Below are positions 60,888 through 64,000 of a stretch of 64,000 nt of DNA, piece by piece. A model generated the notes under the pieces. The model did not search any database. It saw nothing but the letters and a program-made list of their open reading frames with translations, and had not been told where the DNA came from. Origin of the DNA: Hawksworthiomyces lignivorus (taxonomy: Eukaryota; Ascomycota; Sordariomycetes; Ophiostomatales; Ophiostomataceae); contig NTMA01000003.1 of NCBI GenBank assembly GCA_002917075.1, positions 992,001 through 1,056,000 on the forward strand, given 5' to 3'. Made by a program: the position numbers and the translations under genes. The stretch's first letter is position 1. The number at the start of each line of letters is the position of its first letter.

Positions 60888-62775
60888 TTAAACATCGTTG
60901 TCTTCGCCCATGGAGGCATCTGTTTTGTGTTGTGGCACCGCTGGTGGCCTCTGCACAGCAAAGCACTGCAGCGCACCCACCATTGCAACCAGCGCGGCGC
61001 TGTACCAGGCCACGGCGGTGCAGTCAAAGCGGCTGCCCAGGGCATAGAGGTAGCCAGCTATGGGAGGCGCGACCATTCGGCAGGCAGCGCCAGCGCTGGC
61101 AGCCATACCATTCACCTTGCCGAGGACGGAAGATGAAGGGGTGGCCTCCTTGATGAGAATGAGCAGCAGGGGGTATACAAGGATGGCGAAGAGGTTTCGG
61201 ACAGAGAGACAAGCGTAAATGGCTGGATAGAGCATCGACGCAGGCACATATAGAAGGCAGGGGACAAGGACGTATGCGAGGGGGTGTAGGAGTGTGACGA
61301 GCAGGAATAGGCGATAGACGCCGACCCAGGCAGCGGCCAAGGGAAATACGACGGCCTGGACAAAGAGCGCGATGGCGCCATTGATAGCCATGACCATACC
61401 GACTGCGCGGAGGGAGAGGCCCAGCCCACCGGGCGAATAGAATGGATTGAATGGAAGGGGGGCAGTAGTAATGTCGTCTCCATGGCTGCCACTGCCACCG
61501 CTGGGGAATGGCACAACGCGGTCATCCTCAAAAAAGATAGGGAGTGTCGAATCATACGCCATGCTATGGTAGGTGAAGATGGCCAAGGCCAGCACCACAG
61601 CCATAATGCGGCGCGAGAAGATGTTGACGTCCGCGGGCGACTTCTTCTCGGCCATATCATCATTTCCACTCATTTGCGGCGTCACCGCTGTAGACGTCAT
61701 CGTCTCGGAGCTCTCGCCGCTGGGCTGGTTGGTACGGCCTCGATTGAATGTTCCGTATGTCTCTGCACGCAAATCGACAGCAGGCCGTTTCAAGGCATCT
61801 GACGTCTCCAACAAAGGCGTCTCGTCAGAGACATACGCACTGTGTTGGTGCTCGTTGTGAGAGGGACCCTTGCAAGAGATAATCGGCTGCATATCAGGAT
61901 GCGTCTCCTCGAGAAGGAAATAACCAAGCAAGATGCTCATGAATAGCAGGAATGCGCAGATAATGTTAGGTAACAGATAAGGAAATTCGGCGAAAAGACT
62001 GCCCTCAGGGAACGTATCGGGGAAGGCCGAGTGCGGGTCGGCAAAGGTACCTCCAATGGCGGGCCCGATGATCGTTCCGATGCTCCAGACGAATGGCATA
62101 ATAGAGTATGCTCGGGCTAGAAGTAAAATTAGCGAAAGGGCCATGAGAATACAAACATGAGCAGGGTAGACAAGAAAAGGATTCATAAGAGACATGTTGG
62201 GAGAAACCTACGCTCATGTTCACGCTTCTTAACCAGCTCGCCCACCATAGTTTGAATGACACCAATGTTTCCGTTCAGAAGACCACCGAAGATGCGGCCC
62301 AACATTGCCACCCACATGGTGCGAGCCATGCCAACGACCAGCAGACTCAGCATGGTGCCGACGCAACCCACGAGCAGAACAGGTTTGCGGCCCACGCGGT
62401 CGGATAACCCGCCCCAGTACATCCCCATCAGAGCTTCGGCAAGGGAAAACGAAGAGATGAGAATACCGGCATAGAAGGAGGCATCTTTCTCATCGCCAAT
62501 CTGGAAGTGTTTAACCTGAGCCCATGCATAGGGAAAGATAGATGTAAGGGCAATAGGTTCAGCAAGACGGACAATTGCTGGTTTGATTGTTTCTCTAGTT
62601 AGTCTACGTCTCACTCTTTATTTCGTATCGAAGAACATTTCTTTCATAGAATTCATTTCTTACCTAGAATGAAAAGCTGAAAGGCTGGGAAGGCATCTGG
62701 GTCGTGAGGACATCCTTGCTTGGTTGAAGTCATAGCTCTTCTTTTGTCGACTCGGCTAGGCATCCGAGCCTTCAT
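60888..62775 (-). CDS. MFS transporter (DHA1/ZIFL-like)
   Basis: Three exons (62775-62664, 62577-62212, 62116-60888) join to 568 residues; starting at the next ATG (62733) gives 554. Exon 1 carries the family start GCPHDPDAFPAFQLFIL, joined to AIVRLAEPIALTSIFPYAWA. The MFS motif A is present as GGLSDRVGRKPVLL between TM2 and TM3; GRIFGGLLNGNIGVIQTM and WSIGTIIGPAIGGTFAD match TM4-TM5. A long hydrophilic central loop (about 200 bases either side of 61750) separates the two six-helix halves. The closest type is the fungal group related to plant ZIFL1 and bacterial TetA-like H+ antiporters. The substrate cannot be read from sequence. The C-terminus is short and acidic. Confidence 0.88.
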
Positions 62776-64000
62776 CGGCGGTGGATAGATAATAAAATCC
62801 AAAAAAAAATGATACGAGACAGCAAATTCTTTTGTTTTCTTTATCCTCCCTCTTTCCGCCACGAGATGTATGCTTCGCGCCACGATAGAGCTACACAAGA
62901 ACGTGGAGGAGCTGCTTTAGAGGCAAGGACAGAAAAAAAGGAATACAAAGCTACTAGATAACTTTCTTGTTTCTATCGACTTGCCACAAGAAGAGAACGT
63001 TTGAAAGATGGTAGATATGAACGGCGTAAGGGTTAAAAGGCGAGGATGCAAATTTTCAATAGCCTACTAATATTTATATCTGAGTGTTTGCTACGGCTGG
63101 GGATCCGTTCTCGTTCAACGGGAAGGATTAAGACTATATGAAATTAGTCCAAAAAAAAAAACACAGGAAGGATTGACTGCGAAGGTGGAGAAGAAAAACA
63201 GTGTGAAAAAAACAAGAGGCAAAAAAAAAAATAACAAGGAGGCATGAGAGGCGTAGACGGACCTGGACGCACGAAATCTCGCCGAGTCGGAGAGGGAGCG
63301 CCAAAAAAGCGGGTTCAAGCAACGCAGCCTAAGCTCTTCATACAGTTCCGTAGTTGAAGGCGGGAAGCCTGCAGACACAACTTCGTGCATGCAGAGATTG
63401 GGAAGTCGCCTTGCATATAAGCTAGGGACTGTCGACAGGAGAGACAGGGTAGTGTGGTTACAATTATTCGACTCATGCTTGTTGTGGTACTCGAGAACCA
63501 TCTTCGTACGTCGGATAACTATCAGAGATAGGTAAACTACCGGTAAGAGTTGGGATACGCCGTCGTCCAACGTCCACACTCGATTTGCTTTACGACGTCG
63601 GTTTTTATTTCTTTTCTTTGGCCAGAAACCTTCTGCTTTGCTTGTTATGCTCTCTTTATCTGTGAACTACCTAAACAAAGTTGTACCACCTGAAGTCGGA
63701 AATATTGATATACCAGGTAGAGGAACACAGTATGAGCGAAGAGGAGTGGAAAGACAAGCCAATAAAGTGAAAACAGAGAGGTGTGAAGAAGTGATCAACA
63801 ATGCGATAAATGCGGGACAGAAGCGATAGAGAAGCAGATGGCATTGTCCAATAGCAAGCCCATCTAATCGCCGCTGCGAACTACATTTTAGTTTTGAAGA
63901 GCTAAAAGTTGAATCATGAAAACCTCTGATTGGATGGTGTGGCGAGTAAAAAGCAAGAGGGATCACGGATAGACGAGTGATGCTACTCCGTAAAAAGAGG
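62776..64000. other. Region upstream of the MFS transporter to window end
   Basis: It should contain the MFS promoter. The longest frame (63579-63115, minus) starts at GTG, not ATG, and turns into T/C-derived Phe/Leu runs; it is not called. A/G-rich plus-strand stretches at 63150-63240 match a pyrimidine-rich leader on the minus strand. Nothing else is seen. Confidence 0.45.

Noticed and set aside
63115..63579. 154-codon minus-strand frame upstream of the MFS gene
   Set aside because: GTG start and a C-terminal half that is compositional Phe/Leu from T/C runs; more likely leader DNA.
1..64000. CRISPR arrays, rRNA genes, intact transposons, phage or bacterial defence genes
   Set aside because: None seen on reading both strands; the window is ordinary fungal chromosomal DNA.

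Overview
This window is nuclear DNA of a filamentous ascomycete (Pezizomycotina). The evidence is: short GT-AG introns with CTAAC/TACTAAC-type branch points; GC-rich third codon positions in some genes (HIS5-like, acyl-CoA dehydrogenase-like); and typical fungal families (VIB-1/XprG, APSES/Xbp1, SUR7, Dfg5/Dcw1, CE16 esterase, fungal MscL). The start of the TOP2 protein looks Sordariomycete-like, but I cannot fix the order from sequence alone. Gene density is low: about 13 firm protein genes and one tRNA in 64 kb. Several start codons lie in exons I could not place.

Layout. At 2.0-22.4 kb there is a gene-rich block. It holds a glutamine-rich SSXT (SS18/Snf11-like) SWI/SNF subunit (-), a secreted GDSL/CE16 esterase (-), histidinol-phosphate aminotransferase (+), a mitochondrial acyl-CoA dehydrogenase (-), tRNA-Arg(CCG) (+), a GPI-anchored GH76 Dfg5/Dcw1-type protein (-), an MscL channel with a zinc-ribbon-like tail (-), a SUR7/PalI-type four-helix membrane protein (-) and an LRR-like conserved fungal protein (-). 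From 22.4 to about 34 kb is an AT-rich gene desert. From about 34.5 to 39.9 kb is a pyrimidine-rich stretch that looks like the long promoter/leader of the next gene, a VIB-1/XprG (Ndt80-fold) regulator (+, about 39.9-41.9 kb). DNA topoisomerase II follows on the minus strand (45.1-50.6 kb, five exons). After it come a tentative unrecognised gene (51.4-51.8 kb, -), a second AT-rich gap, an APSES/KilA-N Xbp1-like repressor (+, 56.1-58.5 kb), a CNS1/TTC4 co-chaperone (-) and an MFS transporter (-).

How the genes fit together. There is no operon or obvious biosynthetic cluster. Four of the genes at 6-20 kb act at the cell surface (CE16 esterase, GH76 wall cross-linker, MscL, SUR7-like). This could be chance. 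The right half holds chromatin and transcription functions (VIB-1, TOP2, Xbp1). I found no CRISPR, intact transposon, rRNA or bacterial system.

Exon-intron models were built by hand from splice signals and reading phase. They close in frame for SSXT, HIS5, ACAD, GH76, MscL, SUR7, TOP2, XBP1 and MFS. Notable points are a stop-free 66-nt (3n) intron in HIS5, a GC-AG intron in XBP1, and exons with no in-frame ATG of their own (N-terminal VIB-1 exon, tentative gene at 51.4 kb).
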